From Ignelater luminosus (taxonomy: Eukaryota > Arthropoda > Insecta > Coleoptera > Elateridae), in contig VTPC01000800.1 of NCBI GenBank assembly GCA_011009095.1, positions 1 through 64,000 on the forward strand: a stretch of 64,000 nucleotides of DNA, written 5' to 3'. Shown in pieces: positions 36,001 through 51,000 of the stretch (position 1 is its first letter; each line of letters starts with the position of its first letter). The translations under genes were made by a program, and so were the position numbers. A model generated the notes under the pieces. It saw only the letters and a program-made list of their open reading frames with translations, had not been told where the DNA came from and ran no database searches.

Positions 36001-39000
36001 GAGTTACCAGTTTGTTTTGCGTATCTGATTGTAAAACAAAAATAGCAAAATAGCATTAAAAAAAATTTTAAAGCAAAATGCAATAATGATTGATTTCGTA
36101 TAAAATACGTGAATGAACAATAGAATGCTGCTGACAAGACAAACACGTGCAATCTTACCAAAGAAGCACCAAGGCTCATGTTGTTCAGGTTTATCAGGAT
36201 GGGGCAGAGGCAATACCAGTGTAACTTAATAGTTTTAATAATTAAAAAAAAATGTAATGACCGACACACATAAAGCATGATTTTAATGAATGTTAAAGAC
36301 ACAAACATAAAAACATGAGACATATAGTTGCAAAACATATTAAAACGGATGAAAAATTATTAGATTATAAATTATTGTTAAAGGTAAGGGATATTAGTGG
36401 TTGCGAGGGAGAATGAGAAGAAAAAAAATTCATTAGTATGTTGCAACTACAAGCCATGTAACAAAACCACCCCGAACAATTTATTCATTTGTTTAATTTT
36501 ATTTTTTTTTAAATACAAATATCAGCTTAAAATTGTTCAGAGTGATTTTAGAACAATATTATAAATAAAACATAGCAATTATATATGAATATAATCGATG
36601 GTATTATACATGAAAACTCATTAATAAATGACATAACGAATAGTATAATTACAAAGCACAAGCATTAAGCTTTAAATGCTTATAGAAATGCTTCCTCAGG
36701 AGAGACAGTTAATCGTTTTGTTAATATTAATATAATATTTGATTAACACATGATTCGTTTCGTTAAGTAGAAGTTAAAACTCGCACATTCTTGTTGTAAG
36801 CTTGGAAATTTAGTTTCATTAAAATTATTAAAATATTATTCGAAGAACATTAATGTACATACTGTCAGTAATATTATTTACTTCCCCTCCATCAATGTAC
36901 ATTTGTTTTGAATGTAAAAAAAATATCTGTGTAAAATTCCTATTTTTAGAGATGGAACTGTTAAGATACTTCCATTTAAAATAATTGAACATTTTAATAT
37001 TAATTAGAAAATAATGAGATCTAAACAGTTCCATTCAAAGATATAAGTATTGTATTAAATATCCTAATAAAAGAATAAATGTACGACACTTACCTCTGCA
37101 TGGATCATTCTTAAGAAGGAATTCATCTAGTGCGACCCAACCTCCTCCTACACGCACCATAACAGTGCTACGTAGGATACGCACTAGACGTAATTTTTGA
37201 CTGTCGCCAAACTAGAAAGAATTTAGATAATTATGTTATAAATGAACTAATAATTTTAGAAACTCACCCTATATTTACCCTCTCCAACTTGGAATACTTT
37301 AAACTTCAGTCTACATGTACACAACATAACAAGTCGTTTGACTTCATCGTGAATCTTTTGAGCATCTGAATCTTGTGCTTTTTCTTGCCAATCTGGGCGT
37401 AAAGCAGCAATAAATTCTTTCCAATCAATAAGGCCACAATTATTACGATCAAACATATCTGCAACTGCTTTCATCTCCAGACGGGATGTATCAAATTCTA
37501 TAAATAAATAACAATAAAAAATGTTTCCTTCATTGTATTTAACATCAATTAAATCATCTTTACTTACTGGTTTTAATAATTCCATCAATAAATTCTTCTC
37601 TAGGTATCAAGCCATTATTATCCTTATCCATTTTCCTGAACAAATCTGTTAGCCTAGATTTCTTGTGATTCATGAATTTCAAGAACTGCAGATCAAGAAT
37701 TAAACATTAAAACAAAGGAACAAAGAGAATAAAACTGAAACTAACCCTTCTTCTCCAATCATCCCATGAGAAGTTATCAGCACGTTCTTTTTCTTTCAAA
37801 TAAGCCAAATGATCATATAATATTCGTTGACGTTCCCATTCAAGCATCCATACATTACGCCATTTATCCCAAAGATATTTAACACGAGGTGATCGGAATT
37901 CTGGTTCCGCACTATGCAAGAATGTTAAAATCAATAAACATGTACAATTACAACAATTTCTTTCAAATGCAGTGCTGTTATAATTTTGTTATATTTTCAC
38001 TTGTTTCTTATTGCAGTTTCTGTATCTTTTTGTGCATTTTAGACTTACGGAATTAGATTTGATTTCAAACTTTGGCAAAATTGTGAAAATGAAAGAATTA
38101 GAATGAAATGTATTTAAAATTGCTATATACAGAGTGTTCATAAAAATTATTTACAAATACTCTTACTTACCCACGTAATGTTTACAATTATTTTACAATT
38201 TTTAACAAGAATTAAATGAGAATAAAAATAAAAGATTATAGTGGAACACACTGTATACATATTTACAAATGATTGAATCCACGATCAATGCGTTAGTTCA
38301 TATGAAAGGCACATAAAATAAACAAATTAACACCAAGATCTATTTTTGTTTTTTAGTCAATGGCAAAAAAATGAACACCAAGTCAATACCAAAAACATAA
38401 AGCATTTTAATGATATTATGTATGTGTGTATGTGTGTACCTTCCAGCAGGTGGAAAACGAGGCCCAATATGAGGAATGTTTGGATCCGGACTGAGTTCAC
38501 GACCGGGACTGGTTCGGCTGTTGAAAATAACCAAAAGACATGCAACACACTGCTAACAACACTTAATAAAATAACTACTCTCTACCAATTTATACAATAC
38601 AGCCAACAAAATTTAATTTCGCATTAATCTTTTAATGTAAACAAAAGAAATGAAAATCTTGTCAACTGTTTGCATATTGTTAATCAATACCACCCGTGTT
38701 ACTGATACACATAATGTTTTTTAATTGGGATTTTAATGTTATACTGTTTTCAGTTGTACTTTCAAGGTGCTCTTTATTATAAAGAATGAATACATAAAAG
38801 ATTGATCAGAGTTAACTGATAACAATGGCAGATTAAAAAGTGTTTTTCAAAGAATGACAACAGAAGGTTTAAAGGAATGTTGAGATTTTATATTTGATTT
38901 TTTTGAAAAATTTTTGCACCAATAAAATTTGTACCAAGCAAATTTTTTACCAAAACTGAAAATTGTCAATGTTTTTGATAAAATTTTAATACATGATAGA

Positions 39001-42000
39001 TTATCAGTAGTAATGTGCCGTTCAATGTAAAACAAAACTTTTCTATCTTGAAAACATATGAGTCGAGTTTAACAATAATTGTCAGTGGGTGTATTCCATC
39101 TTCATAAAAAACTATCAAATTAGATTAAAAATGTCATAACATATGTGTATGTACAAACAAATTACTGCATTGTATCAAGATTTTTTATAAAACATTATGT
39201 GTATTAATTGATTATTGATGTATTTTTCAACCACCACCTTGTATATTAGAAATTATAAGTATCATGATTGGAATTTCATTATTATATATCTAAATCTTCC
39301 ATTAAAAATTATTCTATCGTACTAAAGAATTCTTAGTAAAAATTCAAAATACCTATTTTGATTTCTTTCATCGTAATTTAACCAACTAACAACTCTTGTA
39401 AGCATTTGAAATAACAATAAATGCAAATGATTTCACAGATTTAAAAAAGAGAACACACAAAACTTTTTTTAAAAGAAAAAGCTAAAAGCTATACGAAAAA
39501 ATAAAATTTTCTAACCTTCCTTTGCGATTCGACAATAGGTCACGAGATCCTTTGAAGCTAAAATTGTAACAAACAAATCAGGCACAAAACACATTTAGCA
39601 TAACCAAAACAACATGCGTTTTAATTAAACAATTGTTTAGAAGCTTGTAATCATTTAAATCATTACCTGTTGTGATTCAGTTTTCGATTCTAATAAATTT
39701 TGAATAATTTAGCGTATTGAGATACATAATAATAGTCATAATTCTAAAATTATAACAATTGTGTCAACTGATTATCAGTTTAACCTAGAATCCCTAAATG
39801 ACAAATTCGGTTGTTACATTGAGTGACTCTAGTTTAGTTTATAATAAGCAACACTGACTTGTTTCATCAAAAAAAAAATTAATGCAAAAATTAATAGATT
39901 TATTATTTGCTAGTTATTGATGTCATATTATTGTTATAAGTTTTAGTATTTAATACTATCAAGTTAAACCACATGAGGTAATAATTAACGATTAGAAAGC
40001 AAAATAAAGCAACAATATTAGCATTTTGTGTGCGATTATCAACAAGATGATGCGTATATCAATCATACCTTTGCTTGCGGCCAAGTGAGCCATAGCCATC
40101 AGGTGACGTTTCACGCACATCATGCTGTGACCCTCGACTGATGGTGACAAGCAACACATAAACAAATAACATGCAACATTGGTAAAAGCATAACACATAT
40201 ACAATAATATAAACAATTAAATACATTGCTGTCTATACATAAATTATACTATTATGGTGCTTCTTCATGCTACACAAAGTGAATCTTTTTCGTAGTATTG
40301 TACACAACAAAAAACTGCTTGTATCATCCACTTTGATATATCTTGTATATAATCAATTCAAGAAGACTTTCTACATGCTTAAATAAGAAATGTTTTCACA
40401 TATTTCGTGTTGGTGCTAAGAAATGCAAGTGAGATACAAAGACATAGTGAAGGTGCACTAGTAAGCATTCAAGTGCACTTACATGTACGTAAAATATACC
40501 ATGTCTACCTATCTTCATCTAATCTATCTTTAACTACTCCAAAAGAACAATAAAGAAAATAAATACTTACATTGGTTTAGTCTTAGAAAGTTTTCTAGGA
40601 TCTTTAACACCTGGTGCTGGTTTAATTTGTTTAGCTTTACAAATTCTATCAACTTCAACTTGTCGTTTCTGTGTATTTTCCATAAATTCTTTATGATCAG
40701 CAATAAGCTGTTCAGTGCTAGGTATATCCATTGGTAATTCTTCTTGTCTAAGAGACAAAAGAGTATTTTCAAGACCTTGCAACCAAGCCAAAAGTTCTTC
40801 TAAAGATTCATCGAGATCCTTCAATGACTGCATATGAGATGACAGTTTTTGGTATCGTTGTTGTGCCCATTGTGATACTTCTTCCCACCGTGATTGAATT
40901 ATTGTTATCCAATGTTTTATAACATTAACAGCATCAGGATGTGCTTTGGCAAGAACACTATGAGCTAAATCAAGTGTATGATCCTTTTCAATTTCCTTAT
41001 CACGTAATTCACGCCTTATTTTTTCCAATACTTCAAGTTGAGCATAAGCAGTGGCTTCATCTTCAGGTGTATTACCTAAAACAAATTTACATGTTTATTA
41101 CAATCATGTATTATTGAAGATCCATAACCTCACTTAATTTTATTTATATTTACTTCTTTGACAAACAAAAAATTACCTGCAAATCTGAGTTTCATTTCAG
41201 CATCAGATAACCAATCTAATAACATATGTACTGCTTTATGAAGTCTTTCGGCTTCACGAAGTGCTTCCTCAAGTCGTGAAGATTTCCTATGGGTCAATCT
41301 TGATACAGTTTCCCATAAATTATTCAGCTCATTTAGCTGTGATCTTATAGTAACAGCGTCAGTTTTACTAGCTTTCACTTCAAGTTCGTGTCCAGTATGC
41401 ATGACAGTTTCCATTTGTGCATTACGAGCTTCTAAATCTTGTTCAAATCGATGGTGCTGGTCAATCAAATGATTTACTGTATCGAGATCACCATGTACTG
41501 GTTCATCTGATGACAACTCTTTTTCCACCTTCTTAAGCCATTGCAGCAATGCAGCAATTGCATCTTTAAATTGACCTGAATAAAGCAGAGCTTCTTCCAA
41601 TTTTCTTTGTCTATCAACACTCTTACTACAAACAGCTGTCCATTTATTCTTAAGTTCGATTAACATTTGTTTTAATATGTTTTCATCATTCTTTGGTGCT
41701 TTATCTTTCAGTTGTTTGCCCATCTTCATGGTATTATCATATGTACTTTGTTTAGCTGAAAGAGCACGTTGGAATTCTTGATGTTTAGCTAAACGTTGTT
41801 TAATTCTATCAGGATCATTGCTAACTGTATCAGCCACAAGTTCATCAAGTGAAGCCTCGGTTTCTTCTAACCAATTCATTAAACCAGCCCAAGAATCATG
41901 GAATTCTTTAGCTTCCTTGTAACCAAGGTCAAGTGCTCTAGTACGTTCTGCTGATTTGGAAGCAACACGTTCCCAACGATGTTGAACGCTTATTAACAAA

Positions 42001-45000
42001 TTCTTAATGAGTATTACATCTTGTTTCTGGCTGAAGTATTTCAAGTGCGTTCCCTTCTTATCTAAATTAAGCATAGTTTCACGATGTGCACTAACATCCT
42101 TCTGGAACACTTTGTGTTCTTCTATTTGACTTTGTACTGTTTCTAATACACGTGACACTGGTTTGAGATTTGAAAGTACTTTTTCAGCATTTGTCAACCA
42201 ATCCACAAATGCTTGAAGAGCATCATGGAATTCGGTTGCTTCTTTAAGCGCAATTTCAAGTTTGATCTTTTTGTCATTAGCTCGCGCTGTTACTGAATCC
42301 CATCGTTGTTTTAAAGTACGTAGATTATGTTGCAAGTTTGATGCTGCATTAGAACCTGTAATTAAATTTATTCAATTAATTAAAAGCCTTAATTAGTAAT
42401 TGTCTAAGTAAGAATACCTTTTCGTAGATACTCTTGTCCTTGAGCAAGAACTGTCTCAACTTTAGGTCGGTTTTCTTCAATTTCATTATAAACTTCCATG
42501 AATCTTTCAAGTTGTTCACTGGCAGTTTCAGGAAGTCCTCCAACAGGTTTACTTGCAGCAATAATACCATCAATATCACCCAACCAACATAAGAGATCTT
42601 GTATTTCAGCATTAAACTGCTGTGCTTCATGTAGAGCATCTTCTAATTCACGTTGTCTATCAGCAGCTTTCTGCATTAATGAACGCCATGCAGTATTTAA
42701 AGTGTTTAATTTGTTCTGTGTTACAGATGCTTCATCTGTTCCTAAAACATCAATAAATTTCAATATTTTGAAACATTCCTTATAAAAATTATGTAAACAA
42801 ACCTTTTCCACTTTCAATAATTTGCCTTCCTGCATCGTTCAAAGTATCAACACTAGTTTGGTGAGCCTGAATGTCATTCACTAGCACTTTAAGTTTGGCC
42901 AATTCAATTTCCAAGATTTGAGGATCACCAGCAACAGGTTTGAGTTCATCCAGAGTCTTATCAGTTTTACTGATCCAAACAAGCAACTCATTGAGAGCAT
43001 GTTGGAACTGTCCAAGTCGCAATAGTGCATTTTCAAGTTGTCTTTGACGTTCAACTATGCCTCTTAACAAATCATCCCATCGTCTATTTACAGCTGCAAG
43101 TGGTTCTTTGATGGCAGCAGCTTGATCGGCAGATGTACGTTCTGTTAACTCTTGTGCTTGTCTAAAATGTTTATAAAAAGTTATTAATACTAGCTTAAGC
43201 TTGATTTGTAAACGCAAGACAAAAAAAAAGAAGCAAAAACGACACATATGCTGAAGCTGGGCAAGAAGCTGTAAAAGCTCTTTCAATTTATAATTCAGAG
43301 AATTTTATATTCACTTCAAAATCCTTCATTCATGAATATTGTGTGTTCAATGGTGAAAAATTATGAAACATAAAATCAATGAAATATCCATGAATGATAT
43401 ATCAAAACCGTGCATGCAAGCTAAATTTCAAAATTTATAAGTTCCAAATTTACAAAATAGATAAAAATAAAAACAGAAACTTGTAAAGAACATGCAAAAC
43501 AATGGCATTATCACACAAAGGCTTGCAATGGCTAAAACGCTCATTTAAAAGTCTTGCCTGATGAGACTCCTGTGGCCCGGAACGACAGATCAAGAAAAGG
43601 AAAAAAGAAATTAGTTAGTAATGTATTTACTACTACATTAGAGCATAATGAAGTAACAAAATCTACATCAACTAATTTTAAACTACTGTATATTATTTGT
43701 ACAGACCTGTTTAATGCTTCAACTTTAACCATATGTGGATCCACCTCTGACTTGAATTTTTTAAGTTGCTCAATTTGTTTTTTAACGGCATCAATATCTG
43801 ATCCCAATGGACCCATTCGACTGAATTTCTTTTCTGCTTCATCCAAGAACACCAAAAGGTTCTAAAAGAATCATTAGAAATAACTTAATGCAACTAAGAT
43901 TCTAAACAACATTTTACCTGTAAGGTTTCATGGAATTCCATAGCTTTCTCCATAGCATCAATCAAATTCTCTTCTCGTTTAGCATACAAAGCTGTGATAT
44001 TATCCCATGCATTATCCAAATCTTCAATGTGTTTCTTAACTTCAGGTTTGTCTGGCTCTCCACACAAGTGCATGAGTTCTTGGCCTGATGCTCTAACTTG
44101 ATCAACTTCAGGTTTGGTTTGATCAATTTCATGTCTAATCTCTTGTAGTGCAACTTGTTGTTGTTGAATGGCTTTTGGTTCTACTGCAGGCGGTTCTTGG
44201 CTGCTCAAAGAATCTTCCAAATCTCTTAATGTTGCCATAACAGCATGTAATTCACTCCAGAATTTCTGTGCAGCCTCCAAGGTATCTTCCAATGATCGAC
44301 CACGATCATTTGTAGCTTTCTGTACATCATCCCATAGATTCTTCAATTTGTCAAGTTTACGTTTTACATCTTTGATGGCAGGATCAGCACGGTTACCTGC
44401 TTTATTGATAACATCATCAGCTGCACGTTTTACAGCAGCATAAGCCTCTTTACGCTTATCTAAATCACCTATTAAAGCATTATTATCTTCAATTTGGTCT
44501 CGAATCTTGGGAGGATGTGCCGATATAGGATCTTGGTTGTTAACTTGATCAGCAGTATTAGCTAAAGCGCGAAGCATTCCTTCTAATTTATCAGCAAATT
44601 TAGAACTTTCCTGAAGGGCTTTTTCAAGTGCTTGCTGTCTTTCACGTAATTCCAAGCGTAAAGCTGCATATCTTTCATTACAACTGTCTAGTAATTCTTG
44701 AACTTTAGAACCGTCATCTTCATTACATAACTTTATGAGAGCTTCCCCAGTCTTGTTCAATTTGTCAACAAGAGGTTTATGTTCATTGATGGATTGTACA
44801 AACATTTCATTACGATCTTGTTGTTGGGCTATGAGATCAGGACGTAATGCTGGCATGGATAGCATCGAGATTTGTTCTTCCATATCACTGAGCCAATTAG
44901 ATAGCACAGCATGAGTATCATGGAAATGTTCCGCAAGTGGTAGAGCCTGTTCAAGAATACCTAACCGATCTGAACTAAGGGCAGAAACAGTATCCATGGT

Positions 45001-48000
45001 TTCACGAAGATCTTCCATTTTTTCTCTAATAAGTGAAGTATCTTCACTAGGTGGACTTTCACGAAGTACTTTCCTAGCTGTAGCCAAAACATCTCTAACT
45101 CGTCCCTTTTGGCTTGAAATATCATCATTCAATGCTTTATGTTCTTTAAGTTGGACACGAATTAAATCTGGCTCTGCAGATGGTTTTTCAGCATCACGAA
45201 TTTGACTTTCTACTTCTCTAAACCATTCTAATAATTCATCAATATCTCCAGTCACTTCGAGTGCACGTTGTTTGCCCAAATGGATTCTTTCAGCACGACG
45301 TTGTATTTGTTCAGCGATAGCATCAAAACGTCTATTATCTCTAGTAACAAGTCCCTCAATTGTAGCTGCACCTTCACCAGGACTAGCTTGACACAACTGA
45401 GGTCCTAACAAATTGATTGCTTCTAAAACGGGTCTTTGTTCTTGTAAGTCTAATTCTAAACGAGCAATTTCATCTTCACTTGGTTCTGCTGATTGGATCA
45501 CACTTTCAGCACCCTGCATCCAATCAACAAGTCTATTATGGTTATTATGGAATTGTTGCACTAATGGCAAGAGATCTTGGGCATTCTTCAAGAGATCAGC
45601 ACCACGACATGTAAGTTCATTGTAACGACGTTGAAGAGAATCCAATTTATCTTTCAGTTGCAATGCTTCATCAGATGAGATATGACGCATTAATTCAACT
45701 CCAGCATCTACAGTACCATCAACATCTTGTTGTCGACTAGAGATATCCTCAGTTAAATTCTGTAATATGCACAAGTATTTCATTATTTTAAATTGTAATC
45801 ATTTATTTATAGAAAACTTACAGCCAAATCATCCATCTGTTCAAGTAATTTGTCAGTATGAACAGCAAGTACTTTATAGCGACTAAGTCTGTGTTCCATT
45901 TCATCCATCCAAGCTGCTAGATCTTGGTATGTCAATACAAGATGTCTCAAACCTTGTCTTGAGGCAGTTAAGAGTTGGCCAATGCGTTCACTGGCTTCGA
46001 CTAGATTTCCATAACGGTCCGTAACATCTTGTAATTTATCAGCCAAACCGCTAGCTTCATCTTCTCCAACCAATGACATCAAGTTGGATGCTATATCAGT
46101 TAATTCACTGAAGTCTGGTTTCTTATTCAAAATATCATTGTGTAGAATCTGAAAAAAATTTTATTAACAATTATTTACATTATTTTTATAAAATGACCTA
46201 CATCATGTTCACGAATACGTTGTTGAATCTTTTCTTCATCAGTAGGAATTAATTCCATATCTTTAACTTTACGTTCACTGCGATCTAACCAATCCTGAAG
46301 TGGTAATAGTTTATCTTGGAATTGCTTGGCAACATGCATAGCACGTTCCAAATCAAGTGTTCGTTGTTGAGCACCTTCAGTGAGAGCATCAAAGCGTCCA
46401 ATGAGATCTTTCAATTGTTTTTCAATGGCTTTACGTTCTTTAGGTTCTGCTTCTTTGGCTATTTCATTGCCCATATTGAACAACGAAGACATAGAATTTT
46501 GACGATCTAGAAGCATTTTCTTTAAGAATTTCTGTTCTTGAAGTTGAGCTTTAACAACTTTATAGTCAGCAGATGGTGGTTTCTGATTAGCAACTAGTTC
46601 CTCTGTATCTGTTAACCACTTGGCTAAACCATCCAATGCTTCTTGGAATTTGCCAGATTGAAGAAGGGCAACATCAAGACGTCTTTCCCTATCATTGATC
46701 TTTTCTTTAAGATTATTCCATTGATCATTCATCTTTTCTAGATCTTTTTCAAGGGCAGTAGTATTTACTCCAGGAGCAGCTGATTGAATCAGTCCCTGTC
46801 CAACACGATTACAGTCATCTACCTTTTTACCAAGAGGTTCAATATTCTTAGCTCTAAACTTCTTAAAGTCTTGTTGCTGAATTCTGATACTATCTACATC
46901 AGATGCTACAGGTTTCATTTTACGTAATTGTTCTGCAGAATCTTGAATATTATCCAAAACACCTGCATGTGTAAGATAGAAATCTTCTAATTTCTTTAGT
47001 GTTGCTTCCAGGTTCTGTTCTCTGTTTCGTGCACGTTCATCTAATTTACCAAGTTGTTTACGCAAATTATCTACTTGTTGTCTTGTTTGTGCTGTGTCAG
47101 GTGCAAAACCACTATCAACCAAACGTTCTCCAGAATGTACAGCATCATTAACATCATCTGATGCTCTATTAATCTTGTTTATTAATTTTCCTACATCATC
47201 AATTTGCACTCGAACAGTCTTAAAGTCACGACCTGGAGGCTTCATACCATCTAATTCGGTTTCTAATCCAGAAAGATCTTGAGTTAAAGCTTTTACTTGA
47301 TCATTAAACTGTGTAACAGCAGTAGCAGCTGATTGTAAATCAGAGCAACGGTCATCTAATTTAGCTTGCAATTCATCAATGCGATCACCCAAACCGTCTA
47401 CTTCATCTTGTAGATGATTTGCATCAATACCATTTTCAGCTGCCTCATTTACTAAATCTGTAGCTTGCTGTCTTACGGCCTAAAATAAAATTTAAAAAAC
47501 ATGTTAGGATTTTCTTATTTCAATTATTTTATAGTCTTACTAACCTGTAATGGTTTCCTTAACTTGCCTACTTCATCACGTAAGGCTTTAATTCTATCAA
47601 GAAGTTTAGGATCACGAGCAGCACCACCTAAGGCGTCATGTGATGCTAATTTATCTTCACATCTCTCCAAACCATGTTGTAAGTCACGCAAGTTTTCATT
47701 GAAATCAGATAATTTTCTGGATTGATCTTCTAATGCCTGTGTTCTTGCAATGAGATCGTTGTTGAGTTTGTCCCAACGTTCTTTCAAGTTATTCAGTTCA
47801 TTCTTAACAACTTCTTTATCAATATCACATGCAGAATGGAATGTATCACCCAACGAACGAGTATTTTCATATTCACCAGAACGCTTCCACACATCATTAC
47901 GGAATGATTGTAATTCTTTCAGTTGTTTTTCAATATGTTTACGCTTAAATGAAGATGGTCTCAAAGAATCAAGTTTGTCTTCGGCTTGACGTAACCAAGG

Positions 48001-51000
48001 TAAGAATGTTTCGAGCGCACGATAATATTTACGACAATGTTCCTGCAATTAAAACAATTGATGTAAATACAATTAGATAGATAAATAAAAATAAAACATA
48101 CCATGCAAGTTTGAAGTCTAGTTTGTCTATCAACAGTTTCTTTACGTAATTTATCCCATTGTTGTTGGATTTTATCAAGATCTCTTTGTAAAGCCCGACT
48201 GTCAGTTTTGTTGTTGCGAGCAATAATATCTCTGCCTTTGTTTAGTAACATAATAACTTCGTGTTCTCTAGTTAGAACATCACGATAGATGGGTTCGTGA
48301 TGAGCTAATTGTTGTTCTAATACATCACGATCAGCAGAAACCAATAATCTTTCAGAAAGTGAACCAAGTTCATCAGATAACCAGCCAAGAGTTTTAGCAC
48401 ATGATTGTTCAAACTGACGACCATCACGTAGAGAACCTGGAAATAAATTATGTAGTTGAAATAAAGACTTTGGTAATTTATCAGCTTTACCTTCAATTTC
48501 AGCCTTTCTATGATCCAGTTTCTTCTGTAAAGCATTATATTGTCGTCCAATTGAAGCCAACTTAGCTTGAATGTCAGCTCTAGAAGCAGGATCACTAAGA
48601 ACATCACACAATTGCGCTCCTGCTGCTTCTAAATCAGCAAGCAATGGTCTTTGTCCTTCTAATTGACGTTCAAGGTTTTCGATTTTGCGCAGTTGCTCTT
48701 CAGGATCCTTATCTAAAGGTAACTCATCCAAATTATCTGAAATTGCTTGTAAGGCATCACGTAAACGGGTATATTGTGCATCAAATTCTCTGCTTGTATC
48801 TGCAGCTGCTCCTAATGAATCAGCTCTTTCTTCCAATTTACCTATAAAGATTTAAAATTATTTAAATGCCTAAAATATAATACTAAAGATATTTACCTAA
48901 CAAGTCAGCCCAACGCTGTTGAATATTAGACAACTTTAGATTTATCTTTTGACCATCAGGTGAACGTGGATCCAAATACGAAAGGACAGAATCACCTACA
49001 TCAATAAGATGTTGCAATTGAGGTTGTTGAGAACGGAATTCTTCACGTAGTACTTGAACTTGTTGTACTTGTGACTGAACCATACGAGAATCACTAGAGA
49101 TTGGTCCGAGTACAGTAAGCATACGTTCTTTGGCAGATAACCAGGAGGACATAGAGTCATGGGTATCATGGAATTCTTTCATATCCTCCATGAACTTAAT
49201 TCTATCTTTACATCTGTCATTCAAACTCTTCCATCTAGAGACGACATCTTCAAGTTCATCATTGAGATTATCAGCTCCTAAAGCTCCTGGTTTCCTCTTT
49301 AAAAGATCTTTCACTTGGATTCTTGTAGAATCAAGCAATGATTGTTTTTCATACATCTCTTCCAAAATTTGTCTGATTTGCCGAACGATTTTGTCAGCCT
49401 CATCTTTACTGTTTGGAACTACATCTTTTGGTAATTGTCTCTGTACCTTGTCTAAGAATGAACTAAGAATCTTAAGGTTATCAAGATGCTTTTTAAGTTC
49501 TTCACGAGTAGAATCGATTTCTGACTGGCGATCATTAATTTTAATACCAAGTAATGAATATCTATTATTGATTTCAGAAAGTTGTTGCTGAATTGGTGAC
49601 AGCTCTTCAAGATGAAAACCATCTTGGCTAGATCGACGAGATGAAAATCCACTCGAACCTCCTGGAGATATTGGTGATTGAATACTGAGGCTCTTAGTTG
49701 GTGATGGAGAACGTCCATCTTGTGAACCACGACGTACTAAAAAATGAAAAATTTGTTAATTAATAATAAACAATTTAGATTTTTTAAAATATCTTACATG
49801 GGCTAACAGTAGCAGAAGTACGTTTGGTTGGGCTGTATGGTTGAGATCGGCGTTTTCCAGGAGAATCTGGACGATCACCTCTTACTAAATTATCGTATGA
49901 GTTACCAATATCATTAACTTTATCTATAGTAGAAGCATAATCACGATATTCTTTAGAAATAGGTTTCAATTCCTCATTTTGACGTTTTAATGTTTCCATA
50001 TCAATTGCAACAGTTTCTAAACGAGCCACTTTATTTTCCATTCTTGTTAGCCACTCATTTACTTGTTCACGCAAGTTTTCGTAAGCATTCAGCTGTTCTG
50101 CTCGTTGTTTTGATAACCTTTGTTTTTCATCAAGAAGCGTATTCAATTCTCTCCATTGATTTTCCATTGCTTTAATGCGATCTCGTACTGGTGCAGTATC
50201 TGTGACATCACGTTTATTGACCAAATCTTTACCACCACGAATTGTTTCTTCGAATAAGTTACGTTTTCCGTCACGATTAGCTGAAATCTCCTGCATACGA
50301 ATTGCATGTTCTTCAACACTGAGTTTAGCAAAGTCTCGAGAATCAAGAATTTCTAATATTCCAGAATACCATTGTTCAAATTGTGATGAATGTGAAATAA
50401 ATACAGTCAAGTTTTGATTAACCTCTTCCAAGAATTCGCCTCGTTTCTGAGTACGGTCTAACAATTTTTCAAAACGAACTTTGACATCATTCAATTTTGT
50501 TTCAATTTGTTTGGCAACTCTGGCATTGCTAGATGATGCGATTAATTCGCTTGCAGATAGATAAACAGAATCTATAGACGAAATATGAGTATCAATGTCA
50601 GATTGGAATACACGATGTTCACGTAATTGTTCTTCTAAACGTTCTTTGATTAATGAAGCTGGTCTCTGTAAATTCTTAAATTGGCTTTCAGCAGAATTAA
50701 GCCAAGACACTATGCTATCTAATGCATCTTGTACACCTTGAGATTGTACAAGTGCTGTGTCTAATTCCTGGCAACGTTCAGCAAGGGCATTGCCTAACTG
50801 GTTGTATTTTTGATCTAATTCAATAACTGGTTGTTCTAAACGAGCAATTTCAACTGGTGATATCTGGCCTTCGAGGGAACGTAAAAGAGAATCTGTTGCC
50901 TAAAAATTAAATAATAATTGAAACATGCAGATAAAAGAAAAATAAATATTACAGAAGTTGGTTGGTTCAAGTTATAGCAATACAAATCACTCTTAAAATC

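Noticed and set aside
35931..36338. 135-codon minus-strand hydrophobic ORF as a membrane protein
   Set aside because: It is an intronic AT-rich frame. Only the 36159-36224 part has splice sites, and those call for a different frame.
42498..42785. Plus-strand ORFs across the spectrin and plakin exons
   Set aside because: Antisense shadows of long coding exons, with no family resemblance or start context.
43515..43560. Acceptor-like CATCAG before GCAAGACTTT between rod exons
   Set aside because: Entry in the required phase gives a stop (TAA) after two codons, and the flanking exons already join in frame as ALNRQAQEL.
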